A DNA stretch of 5,360 nucleotides from Kmv34 sp964524965. GTDB taxonomy: Bacteria > Aerophobota > Aerophobia > Aerophobales > B3-G15. The stretch covers positions 1 to 5,360 of the forward strand of contig CAZGDY010000110.1 in assembly GCA_964524965.1 (NCBI GenBank). The letters run 5' to 3'. Each line of letters begins with the position of its first letter. The first letter of the stretch is position 1. Below, piece after piece: positions 4,831 to 5,360 of this stretch. The notes below the pieces were generated by a model, which saw nothing but the letters and a program-made list of their open reading frames with translations, searched no databases and was not told the DNA's origin. A program made the position numbers and the translations under genes.

Positions 4831-4899
4831 TAGGCAGCGATGTTCTTAGCACCGAAATGATGTTACTATCAAGTGAGTATCTTCAAATTTGATACTTTA

Positions 4900-5360
4900 T
4901 CAGATATTTTCTCCTCCTGAAATTTTAATTGGGTCTCTCAGCTCGCAGTACATATCCTGCTTTCTTTTTTTTCTTAGCACTGTATATTTTTGCCACATCA
5001 GATCATTTCTCGGGAGAGGAATTAAATCGGTGGGATGGGAGAAATAAAGGTGGGGACCACGACTTTCCTCCCGTATCCGTGCTACTCTCACAATTATCTC
5101 CCCGACAGTGAGAAGATTTACGGTCTCCAGAGCGAAAATAAGGCCTTTTTCATCAAGGCAAATTCCTTCTGTTTTTATTCTTTCCAATTTTTTAATTGCC
5201 CTTCCCAGTCCTTCTTTTGTTCTTACAACGCTCGCGTGGTGGGAGAGTATATTTTGTACTTTTTCGCGAGCTAATGAGGCTTTTAGTCCCTTGGATTTAT
5301 TTTGTAAATTTTCCAAAGTCTTCTCTATTTTTTGGTAGGAAAAAGGGGCAAGAGCAGGAG
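4900..5360 (-). CDS. Flavoprotein of the fumarate reductase / succinate dehydrogenase / L-aspartate oxidase type, C-terminal part
   Basis: The frame is open from the right edge to TGA 4902-4900, showing the last 152 codons. TTG 5316 is only the first permitted start codon in this frame; the protein continues through it to the edge, so the gene is partial. The visible part is the C-terminal helical domain of these FAD enzymes. It has a Lys-rich helical region, then ALETVNLLTVGEIIVRVA and the family signature RIREESRGPHLYF, where R-ESRG-H is the conserved element. A following DLMWQKY corresponds to the usual D--W segment. The FAD-binding and catalytic domains lie outside the window, so reaction and partner cannot be decided; family members transfer electrons between FAD and fumarate, succinate, aspartate or related acids. 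An insert of PTDLIPLPRN between the signature and W is longer than I expect. GGAGGAG sits at the very 3' end. Confidence 0.65.
   Translation of the reverse strand, partial: PALAPFSYQKIEKTLENLQNKSKGLKASLAREKVQNILSHHASVVRTKEGLGRAIKKLERIKTEGICLDEKGLIFALETVNLLTVGEIIVRVARIREESRGPHLYFSHPTDLIPLPRNDLMWQKYTVLRKKRKQDMYCELRDPIKISGGENI

Larger units (their letters stand above)
4361..4899. other. Long intergenic stretch without a convincing gene
   Basis: Between the convergent carboxypeptidase and flavoprotein genes lie 539 bases without a long ORF. It holds a strong hairpin at 4419-4440, a 22-codon GTG ORF at 4504-4572, and hairpins at 4731-4746 and 4810-4830. Two short protein-like tails are visible: plus strand 4411-4467, ending KEVALVKMLGAAN and a stop, and minus strand about 4753-4610, ending RWMVIPDSKALEVKALI and a stop. 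Neither has a start or a recognised family. They may be scraps of decayed genes. From about 4690 to 4815 the DNA is very AT-rich. Confidence 0.5.

Noticed and set aside
4881..4905. AGTATC/GATACT stem near 4875-4896 as terminator of the flavoprotein gene
   Set aside because: The stem has six mostly A-T pairs with a 9-base loop, and on the minus strand no T run follows.
2648..4930. 13-base exact repeat TGAAATTTTAATT at 2648-2660 and 4918-4930
   Set aside because: It is almost all A and T, and the second copy is inside coding sequence, so chance is the better explanation.
4929..5338. Several plus-strand ORFs of 60-79 codons
   Set aside because: They overlap the flavoprotein C-terminus on the opposite strand, which carries the family signature; the plus-strand products look random.

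Overview
This is an AT-rich bacterial window with one intact gene, two genes cut by the window edges, and a long minus-strand stretch that looks like the remains of a mobile element. The organism cannot be named from the sequence. Strong GGAGG-type ribosome binding sites, a sigma-70-like promoter, Sec-type signal peptides and a bacterial S10 carboxypeptidase show that it is a bacterium. The disrupted reading frames suggest either a decaying region or an assembly with single-base indels.

Layout, left to right. Positions 1-241 (minus) hold the N-terminus of an exported conserved hypothetical protein that runs off the left edge; a well-formed promoter lies just upstream at 275-302. Positions 447-1499 (minus) encode a P-loop ATPase with Walker A and B motifs and a C-terminal helix-turn-helix. 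Its reading frame stays open upstream to 1583 without a usable start. A separate 23-codon ORF with an excellent ribosome binding site (1565-1636) sits in the neighbouring frame and probably supplies the true N-terminus, so one -1 shift or a missing base separates the two parts. Positions 1874-2538 (minus) hold a chain of short pieces: the C-terminal coiled-coil tail of a large serine recombinase (1874-2104), a Lys-rich ORF without a start (2109-2339), a small membrane ORF (2299-2394), and further small ORFs (2387-2530 and 2464-2538). Several pairs would join if one base were added or removed.

Positions 2540-2821 are an AT-rich regulatory region with palindromes, repeated GACAAAC motifs, a perfect TTGACA box and an RBS buried in a hairpin. 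It leads into the only complete gene, a secreted S10 serine carboxypeptidase (2822-4360, plus) with its whole catalytic triad. Positions 4361-4899 have no convincing gene, only hairpins and one tiny ORF. Positions 4900-5360 (minus) are the C-terminal part of a fumarate reductase / succinate dehydrogenase / L-aspartate oxidase type flavoprotein that enters from the right edge.

The genes do not form one pathway. The best candidate for something unusual is the ATPase: with its probable membrane hairpin in front and helix-turn-helix behind, next to a recombinase remnant and small membrane ORFs, it may be the core of a poorly described integrative or virus-like element. This is inference and needs comparison with intact relatives.
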